Assembly: GCA_004154925.1 (NCBI GenBank)
Contig: QJNS01000042.1
Span: 310,001-374,000, forward strand
Direction of reading: 5' to 3'
DNA from: Monosporascus cannonballus
Lineage: Eukaryota > Ascomycota > Sordariomycetes > Xylariales
DNA length: 64,000 nucleotides
Shown here: piece by piece, positions 36,372-48,587 of the stretch
Numbering within the stretch: the first letter of the stretch is position 1
Layout: each line of letters opens with the position of its first letter
Position numbers and translations under genes: made by a program
Notes under the pieces: model-generated
The model's database searches: none
What the model saw: only the letters and a program-made list of their open reading frames with translations
What the model was told of the DNA's origin: nothing

Positions 36372-38363
36372 TTATTCTACCACTTTTTTATAAGTAACCT
36401 TTTTCTTCTAATTTTTATTCGAACTTATCGATGTTTATTTATGCTTTTGTATACAATACGTTTAGCTATTTTATTTGTTATTATTGATAGCTTATCGTCT
36501 TTTTCGAATTATATTATTTGCTTTTAATTGTGTTGTAATTTTTTGCCTTATTAGGTAAATTGTTTTTTCATGGTGTAGACCGTATCCCATTATGCGTTAT
36601 GTTAATTATCGTTTTTAAATTCGCTTATAAATTTACGTATTTTTTTAATAGCTTTTTTTCGTTAGTGTTCGTAATAAATACTAATTAAAAATGTAAATTG
36701 ATAATAGTTTTTTAGTCGTATTTTTTTACTATATATTGGATTAATTCTTTTTCCGTTTGGCAATTATATTATTGGTAATAATAAAAAGGGTTATTTTATG
36801 TGCATTAGTTCTTTTCAGGCTAGTTTTTTATTTCGGCCAACTGGTGGATATTATTTTCTAAGGTTATAAATTGAAAATATCAATATTATGTCTCATTAGT
36901 TTTGTGATTTCCGGTTCGATTTGGAAAATCGAAGCCCTTGTAATAAATGATAATAATTTTCAATAAATATTTTATGTTTCTTTTTCGTAATCGAGATATT
37001 CTTGTCGCCGACAATATATGGTATATATTTTGCCGTAGCGATTAGAGATTCCGGGACACATTTCCTTTGTTTAATTCGGCTATTTTGGTAATTATCCTTG
37101 TAATTTCTCTTGTTATAATCCTAATACTTATCGAGCCAGTTTTTTGGCTTTGCGTATCTCTTTTTAGATTTCTTGCTTTAGAGAGCCCGGTACGTACTTA
37201 GGCCGAATTATATTAATAGATTTGCCTCCGTTCTTTTGATTTTTTCTGGATTGTTTTTCAAATACTGGTTTCCAGTTGTCCTAACGGGATTTCTTGGATA
37301 CCTCGTATTATGTTACCTTATTCCCTATTTTGTTATAATAAAAATATTTGGTTGAACTCCAGTTTTTCTTGTAAATGGCCCCTAGTTCTATAAGTTTTGG
37401 TTCCGTGCTGTAAAAAGTATTATTACGTCGATAAATGTTGGTATTAATCGTATATCGAATTTTATTATTATATTTTCTTTTAAATCTTTTAATACGTTAA
37501 GTATATTATCGATTATTAATCTTAATTGCTATAACGTTATACTTTGATACATAATAAGGTCTATTATAATTAAAAAACTTTTTCTGTATTTTTTAAGTTA
37601 TCGAAAAATTGGCTATTAATATTTTTTATTCTTAAGTTAATTTTAATTTTAATTTAACAACCGTATTCCTGTCTTTAAATATTAATTCTTTTTATTATGA
37701 TTATTGGATTTGCATTTTGTCTCTTGTTTTTTTTTAGGATTAGGAAATTTTCATTAATATTTGTTCAAATTTGCGCAATCGTTATATATTAGTAATATTT
37801 TCGGATTTCGTTTTGAAATTCATAAAGCAACGTATTTCCTTATAATGTATTCGAACAAAATAACCGCGGTTTTGATAAATCGTCGAATTGTGAGTTTTAT
37901 TCGTATAATATATATAATAAATTAGATTGGAAAATATCCGAAAAATATTTAGTATTAAGCTAGGAATAATTATCACTTTGTCGAGATTCCGTCAAAAAGT
38001 TCTGGTTCAAGTGATTTAAGGACCTTTTTTAATGCTTTAATAAAATTTAGCTAAATAACTTAGCTCGTTAAAAAGGGCTTTACAAGATCGGAAACCTTTT
38101 TTTTCTAGCTTCCTATAAGCAGTTTAAAAGCACGTCATAAAATTATTATTATTCTTTTTAAACTAAAACATGCGTTTATTTATAATATCTAGGGGTCGAA
38201 GAATTGCTTCGCGAAAAAGGCGAAACTGTTTCTTTTCCTTTTCGGATTCCATATCGGTATCCGGGTTATTAAGCATCTAGTAAGAGGCTATTCGAGCAAC
38301 TTGCTAATAAATATAATGTCGGCGATAATGCTTACAGTCTGGCAATATTACTAAATAAAATCT
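36372..38363 (-). pseudogene. E1 gag (type I N-terminal module)
   Basis: Minus strand, between the solo LTR and the 5' LTR. The start near 38200-38330 reads SIADIIFISKLLE, then NPKKEKKQFRLF, matching E4 and E5. The zinc-knuckle region is at about 37320-37370 (TKYFYYNKIGNK, cysteines changed to Tyr). TAA stops replace expected Gln and Trp codons. Confidence 0.78.
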
Positions 38364-38764
38364 TATAACGCAGAACGCCTTAATAATATAACCAGTTATT
38401 AAACTATAAATATACCAATTTATAATAGAAAAATTATCGTAAAATTCTGAATAATAAATATAATAATAGCTTACGTTTCGTAGTACCAAAATTACTCCAG
38501 GTTATACTACAAACGGTAAATATTAATAAATATTGCAAATTATTATTATCTAAATTATAGGATTAATACGCGTATATAACTTCCTTATTTTTAGCTTAAT
38601 TATTTAAAATTACGCAGTCGGTAATAATTACGATTACTTAGGATTATTTCTGATCGCTGACAATTACCGTCTACGCGGTAATCACCCGTCACATGAGCCG
38701 AGAAGTGGCCCGTGTTATCCTTATCTGACTGTTTCTCGAGGCCGAAACCTATCATGTCGTATTA
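38364..38764 (-). repeat. E1 5' LTR (family A, U3 type 3)
   Basis: 401 bp from TATAACGCAGAACGCC to TGTCGTATTA. The R/U5 half is strongly mutated; U3 (38600-38750) keeps the GATTAC-type repeats. Confidence 0.88.
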
Positions 38765-39890
38765 TTACTTAGCAGTTTTGTTAAATAAATTTCTCGAAAA
38801 GGTTTATTAATACTTTTTTTTTGCCGCGATTTATTAACAGATATATTGATAAATCGGTCCTTTTAATTAATTAGTAAGCTACGCATCTTTATGCATTTCT
38901 TTAAAATTCGCTTTCCGGATAAGCAATATTCTTAAGGGTGAAAGGTTTACGATCAAATCCAGCTTTATTTACAAATTTCTTTACCTCTAAGTTTTGACCT
39001 TTTAATTGCCTATTTATTAAGTTTTTATATCCGAGATCAAAATAATTTCCGGTTTTTCGAACGTTATAATCGTTTTATAAGTTATTCTTCGTACTAAATA
39101 TTTTATAAATTCTAAGTTTCTCTTTAATAATATGCTTATAAATATGCATAGCAGTGACGAACTTTCTGCTTATAACTTGAGCAGAAGACTTTTTTTAACT
39201 GATAAAAACTTTTCTTATTAAATATACTGTTACGCATAATTATAAAATTGCGAAATTCGGATAGCTATATTCGGTTAATATTAAATACTTGGTACCTTAC
39301 CAAAAAACTGATATAAACTTACGGATATAAGATAAAAGTTCGCCCTTTCTTTCCCGTTTTTTTATAAGGAATACTTTCGTACTCCATATACGTAAATCTC
39401 AGACCAGTTTAGCTTAAAGTTTGCAATAATCGTATTAATAATCACAGGACTATATTAGCGAAAAATTTGATTAAACTGGCAAATAAATATGTTATTCGAA
39501 GTAAGCAAATTATACGTGTAATTCGGGCTTATATTATATAATTCCGTTAACGCTTTTATTCTCTGAAAATAAAGCTGTTTAGCAAAATATGTTTTTTATA
39601 TTATTTTAACAATTTAATTAATTTGTTTTTGGCCGGTTTGTTCGTTCTCTGTTACAAGTTACTTAATACTCATGGAAAATAATTCCAATTTAGTAACTTT
39701 TTCGATATATTATTTTTAATATTTTCCCAATCCGGTTGTTGCGATCGTCTTTATATCCTTATTCACCTAAATTTTCTAAATAAAAAATCTATAATACTTA
39801 TGTATTTAATTTTCGAAATCCTTGATAATACGGAACTTTTTTTTAGAAAACTATTAACTATCAAAAACGAAAAACTTCTTATTATACTCA
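38765..39890 (-). pseudogene. Host remnant H2: unidentified degenerate minus-strand frame
   Basis: Read on the minus strand from 39780 down, one frame gives QRRSQQPDWENIKNNI, then KVTKLELFSMSIK, NEQTGQKQIN, RIKALTELYNISPNYTYNLL and VIINTIIANFKLNWSEIYVY. A second frame continues with KKSSAQVISRKFVTAMHIYK, GYKNLINRQLKGQNLEVKKF and DRKPFTLKNIAY. Stops are few and sit where Gln or Trp fit. I do not recognise a family. It joins 45891-48204 upstream through E5 and 2571-3851 downstream through E1. Confidence 0.5.
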
Positions 39891-40292
39891 TATTACGATC
39901 TAACGGGCTACGGCCTCCAGAAACGGTTCCCGAAAAAGACAAGCTAAGAAAAGACAGTGGGTTAGGTCACTTGATGGATTACCAATTCACCGGTAGTAAG
40001 CCACTAAGCCGGATTATTAACTTATTGGTGGTAAGTCAGGATTCCGGATTACTAACTCACTGGTGATGAGCCAGTAAGCCGATATAGGATATATACGTTT
40101 ATTATTTTCATAATTTAAATAATATTATATTGTAATATTTATTAATATTAATTATTAGCAATCAATATTGAAATAAATAATATAACATAATATAATTAAG
40201 TTACTTTATTATTATAATATTTACGATATTTCTGCCAATATAAACCCGTGCGATTAATATTTAATAATTGGTTAAATCGCTTATCCTTTATA
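39891..40292 (+). repeat. E5 5' LTR (family A, U3 type 1)
   Basis: 402 bp from TATTACGATCTAACGG to TATCCTTTATA. U3 (39975-40080) has about three 35-bp units. The R/U5 half is heavily mutated. Confidence 0.9.
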
Positions 40293-41590
40293 CGTTGCAA
40301 ATTTTTGTTCAGTAATACCGTTAAACTCTGAGCAATATCGCCGATATTTTATTGACCAGCAAATAACCGGAAAAGTCTGTTTATAGTGTCACTAATAACC
40401 CGGATACTGGAATAAAATCCAAAGAGAAAAAAAATTGGGCTTTTTTACGAAGAAATGTTGCGACGTCTGGATATTATAAATAAACGTATTCTTCAGCTTA
40501 AAAAACATTAATCTTACGACGTCCTTTTAAGCCGCCTATAAAAAGCTGGAAGAAAAGGAAAAGGTTTTTCAAACCGAGAAGACCTGTTGAAGCAAATTAA
40601 ATTTTTTTAGCTGAATTCCACCAAGAAATCAGAAACGATTCTTAAACCCCTTAGGTCAAAGTCTTTTAACAGAATCTCGACCAAGTTATAACTGTTCTTA
40701 ATTTAATGCCCAAGATATTTCGAGTATTTTTCCAGTCAACAACTTACGTTTATTATACGAATTAAATTCGCGATAAAATAATTTACAGAAAACGCATTGA
40801 TTTAATTCACATCCGTTTCAAGAAAATATGTCATTTTATTTGTACAAAACCGAAATCCGGAAATCATACGAATATAGAATAAGGACGAACAATTTAAATA
40901 AGCTTTAACAAAAGTTTTCGAAGTAATATATAAGAAAATAAAAACGGAAATGCAAATCTAATAATTACGATAAAAAGAACAAATATCTAACTACGGTAAT
41001 GCATTCGGTCAGCTAGTACTTAAACTATATTAATGATAACAAGTATTAATAGTCAAGTTTTTCGATAACTTCAAAAGAGAAATACAGGAAAAGTTTTTTA
41101 AGCTTAATCAGCCTGCTTATTCTTTAAAAAATATCGTTATAATTATCAAAATCCATGATCGACAATATGCCTAGTGCATTAGAAGTATTAAAAGGAAAAA
41201 TAATAACAAAATTCGATTTGCCGCTTATACTAACGATTTTGAACGTAATAACATTTCTTACGGTATAAAACCAGGAGCTATAGAATTAAGGGTTATTTAT
41301 AAGAAGAATTAAACCCAAACCAAATATTTTAATTGCAACAGAGTACGGTATAAAGTAGGATGGTATAAGACACTTAACAAACCCGTTAAAATAACTGGAT
41401 GTTCAGACTCGAAAGATAATCTAGAAAAGATCAAAAAAAAAAAGAAAACAAATGCATTAATATAATTCGGCTTAAGTGCGTACCGAGCCCCACGAAGCGC
41501 AAAATCCGACAAAGAATACGTAAAACCAGAAAGCTGGTTTAATAGGTAGCGCAAATATAGTAAGAAAAATTGTAAGCTGAAATTGTTATG
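40293..41590 (+). pseudogene. E5 gag (type I N-terminal module)
   Basis: The leader reads SVIPLNSEQYRRY at about 40303-40345, then the type I module. Further on, SVSRKYVILFVQNRN and YKKIKTEMQI are readable, and the capsid end FFDNFKREIQEKFFKLNQ is at about 41055-41110. The zinc knuckle at 41320-41390 reads KYFNCNRVRYKVGWYKTLNK, keeping two of three cysteines but with His changed to Tyr. This is the clearest gag of the window. Confidence 0.82.
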
Positions 41591-43460
41591 AAAATATAAA
41601 TTAAAACTATATGTATCTATAAACGCTAAAAATCAGGAATTTGTTTATAATAACAGGGAAACTATACTCGACATTTATTATATCGAAATATTTGTTTAAA
41701 GACAATATTAAATAATTAATTCCGATATCGTTTCATTTAAAAATTACGATATAATTCTAGGATTACCATGGATACGTTAATACGAAATCTGAATTAATAA
41801 AGAGATTAACTAGATAAAATTTACCTTATATCTTTTTAATACATAAAACAAATCTTAATATTAAATCGAAAATGACCACATATATCAGCATAAAGTTACG
41901 ATAAATAACTTATTATTAAGAGGGGCAAACTATAAAAAGAAAATAGGCATTAGGAAAAATGCGACATAATGTTATTATTATTAGAACCAAATTAAGGTAA
42001 GAAAATAACGATTTAAAACAATAACACCAAAAGTTAAAAATTTAATTAATATGCTATTACAAGATGCCCGTTATAACAAATTTTTTAGAAAAGAGTTTAA
42101 TACGAAATTGATAAAAAATAATAAATAAATTTATAAAATAATTCTTAAAATAAGTGTTATGCCGAAGTTTTACACTATTTATAACTTTAACGAAAACAAA
42201 TTACGCGTTTTCAAAAAATACTTAAAAAATCGAATATAGAAAGGATGGATTCGATTTTCGAAATTAGTAATAAGGTATTTAATGTTTTTCGTGCTAAAGA
42301 AAAACAAAAAGATATAACTTATAGTTAATTATGGATAATTAAACAATATCAGTATTAAAAGTAGAATATTATTACTTTTGATGACGGGAATACCAAAATA
42401 ATTTTACCCAATTAAATAATTTATAATTTTCGAATGGAAAAATAAATATAACCTTATTAAGATTTAAGAAAAATACTAATAAAATATAACTTTTAAAACG
42501 CAACACAGACTATATAAATCTCTGGTTGTATTAATAAGATTTACCAATATACCAGCAATTTTCTAACTAATAAATTATCATGTATTACAAAAATATCTCC
42601 ATATTTTTGTTATATACTACCTCGACGATATTTCTATTTTTTTAAAAAAGGAAAGACCTTACGCAGAATACGTTTATCAAGCTCTTTAAGTTTTATAAAA
42701 CACAAAGTTATTTATTAACGCAACAAAATAGTAATTTAATGTACAATATTAAAATATTTGAAACATATTATTATTTTAGAATATACTGAGATAAATCGTA
42801 AAAAGATCGCTGCAGTTACAAAATGACGAACGTTAATAATAATTAAGAAAATACAGGTATTCTTCGAGTTCGCTAATAACGACTGGAAATTTATTCGAAG
42901 TTTCTGGAAAATAACCGTACTTCTAATTAATTTTACGAGAAAAAAAGAATTTAATAAATGCTTAAAATGAAAAATGCGTTTTAAGATACTAAAGATATAA
43001 TTATTAGGAAGATAGTTTTAATTGAATGCAATTTAACTTACGCCGTTAAACTCAAAACCGATATTTCGGATTATACGTTAAGCGTATTATTCGGATAACA
43101 AAATAGTTAAGGCAAAATATACCTTATTATATTCTTTTCATAAAAGTTAAAAAAATTAAATTAGGATATTCCAAAGACAGGATTTATGGCCATTATTATG
43201 GCATTCCGAGCATTTAGGTTTTTTCTAAAAGAAAATTTTTACTCAGTCAAAGTTTATATAAATTATTAAAGGCTTACCCATTTTAGAATAACCGAAAAAT
43301 TTATAAGATAATAATTAAAATACGAAAAAAAAATTAAATTTTTTTGATCTAGTTATTATATATAAAAAAAGTTTAAAAAATAGAAGAACCGATATTTTAA
43401 GTAATTAACAAAATTTTCCAGAAAAATTAATTAAAGATAACTATATAATTTTTGAAATTA
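41591..43460 (+). pseudogene. E5 truncated protease, RT and RNase H
   Basis: The protease C-terminal box IILGLPWIR is intact at 41751-41777, but the active-site D-G part is absent: only about 0.25 kb separates it from the zinc knuckle, versus about 1.1 kb in E4 and E6. RT lies at about 42240-42900, with VIYYLDDISIF and YLDD at 42618-42629 intact. RNase H is at about 43000-43420 (TDIS-DYTLSVLFG-like block near 43060). Confidence 0.87.
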
Positions 43461-45557
43461 TTACGAAAGCTTATGTACGCCGGCGACAAATTACGACAAT
43501 TCGGGTAATACCTTTTAATATATATCAGAAAGTCCAGTAATATAATAACAGTTTTTCAAAAGACTAAATAACGGACAAAAATATAAATTTTAACAAAATA
43601 TTAAAAGGGTTTAGTGCGGGAAATATATATAAATTAATTATAGCGATATCTAGGGACTTATAAAACCTTGAAACGACTTTAACGCATATATGCATTTCTT
43701 AAAATAAAATTAACGGTACAAAAAATAATCTAGCAATACAATATTTGGGCCAAAACAAAAGCTCGACGATATAAGCTATAGAGGAAGTTATAGCTACTAC
43801 CAGTCGCAAAATAACCGTAATACTTCATTATATTGGATTTTATAATTAAACATCGTATATTAAGAAATCCTATTATGGAAATATATTTCGATGGTATTTT
43901 CGTTATCCTTAATAGATTTATAAAAACTTTTTATTCCTTATCATATTATAAGAATACAAAGGCCGAATAAATAACATATATTTTTTAAGCTATATTTTTA
44001 ATATATACGGATTATTAATCGAAATTATTTTAAATAGAGAATTAATATTTGCATTTAAAGTTTAGCAAGAGCTTATAATATATATCGACCTAAATTATAA
44101 GTTATTCAGCGTTTTCAAATTACAGGCAAATAACGAAATAAAACGAACAAATTAAATTTTAAAAATTACTTATAATAGTATATTAATTACCAATTAAAAT
44201 TGTGCTAAGAAATTATTAATTATATAAATAGGTTATAATACCAGTTATTACGAAAACATTAAAATCATCCTGTGATGATATGCACAGCTAGTCCTTATAA
44301 GGTGGATTAATGTGTCCAAACTCCAATTGGAGTTTGGAATTGCTGACATTTTGGTATTGCGGCTAGCGTTGCACCCTCGTTATCTCACAAATCCCTGCCA
44401 ACGCAACTTTTGGTTTTACTCCAGAAATTTACAGAAAGGTACGCGACAACGGCCCAATTGATATTCAAATTATTTTTATATCAAAATAATTACCATAATT
44501 AAATTAAAAAATGAAAGTAAAACTGGAATTTACACGAAATTAAATAAATAATTATTATAACGAGACAATATTAAAAGGGTTACATTTCGAAAAGTGGAAA
44601 ACGGTTTTTTGACCTATAAAATATATCCAGATAAAACCAACTAGCAAAAAAATCGATTTTAAATATATTGGTGTATATAAAATCGCTACAAAAATCCTGC
44701 AAAATAACCACCAACTGGAATTTCCAGTAAAGTTAACGGCAATCTAAACTTTTACGTTTTTTATTGAGGTAATAATAAATACAATTAAGATATATACGGT
44801 AGAAAACGATGTAAACGGTAAAAACGAATAATTATACGAAATGGAAAAGAATATTCGATATATAGAAATAAAACGTATTTACACAATATTCAATTACGTT
44901 GGAAAAGCACCCGGATATCGAAAATACCTGAGAAACCGCCAAGAATCTTATTAGCGCCTAGCGCCTATTAAAAAACTTTTACCAAAAACGACGAAACTAT
45001 CAAAAATAATGGTATTTTAATTTACCACATTCAAATTAATAACGTCCATCTTGCCCGAAGCCAATATCTCGATTACAAATTCTGATTCCAAATGGGCAAG
45101 ATTATTAGATTCGTTTAACGACTAAAAAGCCCGGTTAACCAGTGTAGCACCTTCATATTGATAATATTAACGCTGTCGCCGTATACGAGAAAATCGCGCC
45201 AAAGATTTACCTAAGGCCTTTTCCGCCGCTAATTCCTTTTTTCCAATCGACGAGCCTCGGCGACATAACGATTAATTATGGATACAGGAATTCCACTTTC
45301 ATTATCGGAACGCCCTTTACGTACGAATTTCTTGTAATACGATACCCTTTTTATTATGTAATAATTAAAATAGTAAGAAGAAATAAATAAGGTATAATAA
45401 CGGAATCTTTAAATTTAATTAATTTAACCAAAATAACCCGTTAAATAATTTGGCGAACACGAAACTTAAAAATACGAAAAGCCATAATGGGAAAAAACAA
45501 AGCATTTATTAAAGAAAAAGAAATCTTAAGAGCAAAAATTTGGAACAAAGGAAATCG
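43461..45557 (+). pseudogene. E5 integrase, chromodomain and tail
   Basis: Integrase runs from about 43600 to 44750, interrupted at 44266-44387. Right of the insertion the frame gives ANATFGFTPEIYRKVRDNGP, the family A motif after the core. The chromodomain region is at 44827-44945 with KHPDIENT recognisable, frame-shifted relative to its start. The tail 44990-45557 matches other family A copies. Confidence 0.82.
44266..44387. mobile_element. 122-bp compact insertion with a perfect 22-bp palindrome
   Basis: Ordinary base composition inside the AT-rich integrase. The right target copy is CAAAT (44388-44392); the left copy is TAAAAT (44260-44265), one base longer and mutated. E4 at about 34105-34125 shows the empty site. 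It contains a perfect palindrome at 44316-44337 (arms CCAAACTCCAA and its complement) and an ATCATC...GATGAT hairpin at its left end. The ends are not clear inverted repeats. Class unknown. Confidence 0.65.
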
Positions 45558-45890
45558 TATTACGACTTCAAGGATTATGTCCTCCAAAAAGGGTCTTCGA
45601 CAAAAACAAGCCAAGAAAAGATAGTAAATGAAGTTACGTAATGGATCACCAACTTACTAGTGGTAGGCTAGTAAGCTGACATAGGATATATACGTTTATT
45701 ATTTCCATAGTTTAGATAATATCAGCTTCCATTATTTATCAATATCAATCGTTTGCAATACATTCTTACATCTTTGGTATTACGAAACGTAACTAAGTTA
45801 TTTTATTGTTTTAAAGTCCTACGATATCGGTGCTAATATGAACCCGTACGACTAAGGTTTAATAATTGATTAAACCGCCTAGCGGTCACA
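45558..45890 (+). repeat. E5 3' LTR (family A, U3 type 1)
   Basis: 333 bp from TATTACGACTTCAAGG to CCTAGCGGTCACA. It has about one 35-bp unit; the 69-bp difference from the 5' LTR equals two units. Confidence 0.92.
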
Positions 45891-48130
45891 ACTCGTTTTT
45901 GATTATGAAAAGCTATTAAGAACTATTATAAGCTATAAGATAATTAAAATAATCCTACGTAATACGCCAAAACGGTTTAAAAGTTCGGCCTTATAGCTTA
46001 CGTTTCGAAATTACTTAAAAAACGTACGTATAACTACAATTTTAATATTTTAAGCGCGAAATACCGTTAATAATAACGTTCCTAATGTTTTTAACAAATA
46101 TTCTTAACGTTACAAATTCGAAATGCCTAAATATGAAATACTAAATAACCTTTGTTCCTGTACAAAAGTATAAATTATCCCGAAATCATTTTTACGCTTT
46201 TGTATTTTTTTTTATTAATTATCAGAAATATCAAAATATTTGCCGATCTTTGCAAAATCATAAATAACGTGCTCGAATAAAAGAATAACGGCTTATATTT
46301 AATAACCTAAATTACATGTATAAAAAAGCTTTATATAAGTAATATTATTACTAATATTACTTTTTTTAAAGAAGTAACCTATATCGTAATACCAAATCCC
46401 AGCCTTATGTAATAAAGATTTCGAAATAATTTTAACGTAAAAGTTTTCCATTATCACCATATGTTTAAGGGTAAAATTATGGTCCAGTTTTCCGATAATT
46501 TTAAATAATGATTTCTTAATTATTTGTTATCCAGTACAGTTCATCGGAATCGAAAAAATTCTTATTTGAATTGTTTATCCCGTAATATCAGTTTCGACAA
46601 TAGTAAGAACGAATAGGTTTCGGCTATTTATTAAATCTGTTGTTTTATAGTTATCGATTAAGGTAAATAATCGTAAAAGGTTTTTGTCGAAATAAGTAAC
46701 GATATAAATCACTGCTGGCTTTATCTCAAAAGGAATAAAGGTCTGGAAATTAATTAATGTTATAAGGATATTGCCGAACTGAACAATATCTTTGGACGAT
46801 AATTCTCCTAATTCTTTCCAGCGGTTTTTTATTTGACAAATTTAAAAGGTTCGAAACAGAAATTCTATTACCGGCTTAATTTAAAAAAGTGCTTTCGGAT
46901 TTTTTCTCGTTTTATGGAACTGATGTAACGGATCTTGCAAATAATTACCTTCGTAATTGCGTAGCGGATTATACCGTATTCGCCGGGCTTTTACAAATAC
47001 CTATCACTTAATATGGAGAAACATGGGTACTTGTAATTATTCTTACCGAGTGCATTAAACAAAAAAAGAGCAGGGTTAAGTAACGACCTTACTTGTAATT
47101 CGCGAGGTAATATACCGTCTAAAGTGGCGAAAATCCTAAGAACTTTAGTTTCGGCCTTTAACATGTTTTCGAAATCTAAAGCCGAAAATTAATCGTCACA
47201 TTCCTTCCAGGTTTTTGTAAGTTGATTAAAGCAATTATCCCAAATTAGGTTGCTAAGCCTACGATATACCTACCTAAAAGTAAAACAATTTATTACGGCA
47301 TTTAAGAAATTCTTTATTACGAATATCCCCTTAATAGTTTTGGAAATTAAAAACCTTGATTTAAATATAAACAGAAAATTAATTTTAATATTATTAATTA
47401 GGCATTATATAGCCCATTTTAGTTAAACGCAGGAATTTACGATATGTTTTACGTACCGTAATAATTATATTTAATTTCAAAAACGGGAATTCATCTTTTA
47501 GTTTTTTCATCAGATTTTAACTCGTAATTTTCCCTGGGATTGTCAAGGTAACTTAGGCGTTCTCGAAAAATTGGTTTTTTTAATACTACGTCAATTCATA
47601 TTTAAATATTATTATAATTTATTTTAATCGTTAAAATATCTTTAGCTTATTCGTACTGTTTTATAACGAAATGATTAAAATTAATCTTGTTATCCTTCCT
47701 TAAGTTATTTATATTGCAATGTCTAAAAAATTGTAAAATAATTTTACGTTATTTAAAAATATCCTATTCGGCGAAATCAGCTTGCTATTTAGCTTTAATT
47801 CGAACGTTGATATCGGCAGTATACTGTTCGAATTATAAAATCGTCCGAATATCTTTGAAACAATTAATGCTAAAGACTTCTGGATAAATAAGGTGCAGAT
47901 GCTGCGCGAAAAAGTATTATAGCCTAAAGCGAAATACCAGTTAAAGTAAATGAAGTAATCCTTTCAGATTATATCTTTAGGTATAAACTTATGCCATATA
48001 TAAAGGGGAATAAGGTAATACATTAATTAAAAAAGTTATAATTAACTTAAATTTGGTTATTTGGCGAAACTAAATCACCGGACTTATAACTGTAACAGTT
48101 AAGTTGATCGGTAAATAAGGTAATATAAAG
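45891..48130 (-). pseudogene. Host remnant H3: unidentified degenerate minus-strand coding region
   Basis: The longest protein-like host piece. Minus-strand frames read, from right to left: LHLIYPEVFSINCFKDIRTI (about 47870), KKPIFRERLSYLDNPRENYE (about 47540), then near 46880-47230 a long stretch with CFNQLTKTWKECDD, FENMLKAETKVLRIFATLDG, NPALFLFNALGKNNYKYP and KPGEYGIIRYAITK. Below 46880 another frame takes over (PLERIRRIIVQRYCSVRQYP, then YGDNGKLLR). Frame changes could be indels or introns. I recognise no family. RIP is lighter than in neighbouring elements. Confidence 0.5.
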
Positions 48131-48204
48131 TGTAAGAAGTAATGATCGTCTGGCTAGAATTAAGATCTAGGGAGCGATGGCTAAGAAGCTCTCTATATAC
48201 TGTG
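48131..48204. other. Left half of a GC-normal islet split by E6
   Basis: 74 bp with ordinary composition, ending in the E6 target copy CTGTG (48200-48204). Together with 54892-54964 it would form a segment of about 147 bp running from TGTAAGAAGT to CCACGACA, that is TGTCGTGG...TTACA on the minus strand. The ends resemble a short LTR, but I could not establish a target duplication. Confidence 0.4.
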
Positions 48205-48587
48205 TGTTACGACCTGACCAGCCACGGCCTCCAGGAACGGTCGCAACGGAGAAGGCCAAGAAAACTGTGTGGATCAGGTCACGTAACGGATCACCAGCTT
48301 ACTAGTGGTAAGCCAGTGAGCCGGATTACCAGCTTATTAGGAATAAGTTAATAAGCCGGATTATTAACTTATTGGTAATAATCAAATTAAAAAAAAAATA
48401 TATACGTTTATTAATTCCATAATTGAATAACTTTAGCTTATAATATAATATTATTACTTAAGGTATTTTTGGCATTACGAAACGTAATACGTTATTATAT
48501 TTATTATTTAGATTTTTACGATATTTCTATTAATATAAATCTGTTAACTTACGGTTTAATAATTAGTTAAACCGTTTAGCCGTTATA
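48205..48587 (+). repeat. E6 5' LTR (family A, U3 type 1)
   Basis: 383 bp from TGTTACGACCTGACCAGCC to TAGCCGTTATA. The first 170 bp are nearly unmutated and give the clearest family A U3 end. TATATA is at 48399-48404 after an A-run. Confidence 0.95.

Larger units (their letters stand above)
3852..38764 (-). mobile_element. E1: family A chromovirus, heavily nested
   Basis: Minus-strand element with its 3' LTR on the left (3852-4245) and 5' LTR on the right (38364-38764), both U3 type 3. The target duplication is TTATT (3847-3851) and TTACT (38765-38769), differing by one C/T transition. Removing E2, E4 and the solo LTR with their duplications leaves about 6.82 kb, the family size. Coding order on the minus strand is gag (right), protease, RT, RNase H, integrase, chromodomain (left). 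Confidence 0.9.
39891..45890 (+). mobile_element. E5: family A chromovirus with an internal deletion
   Basis: 6000 bp, plus strand. LTRs of 402 and 333 bp, U3 type 1. The target duplication is ACTCA (39886-39890) and ACTCG (45891-45895), differing by G/A. It is about 0.7-0.8 kb shorter than E3 and E6 because sequence between the gag zinc knuckle and the protease end is missing. It carries a 122-bp insertion at 44266. Confidence 0.92.

Noticed and set aside
38765..39890. Assignment of the host frame to a pogo/Tc1 or hAT transposase
   Set aside because: Some short stretches look suggestive, but no catalytic acidic triad or dimerisation motif could be placed, so it is left unidentified.
47687..47887. 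66-codon plus-strand frame
   Set aside because: The minus strand of the same interval gives a better protein pattern continuous with the rest of the host remnant.
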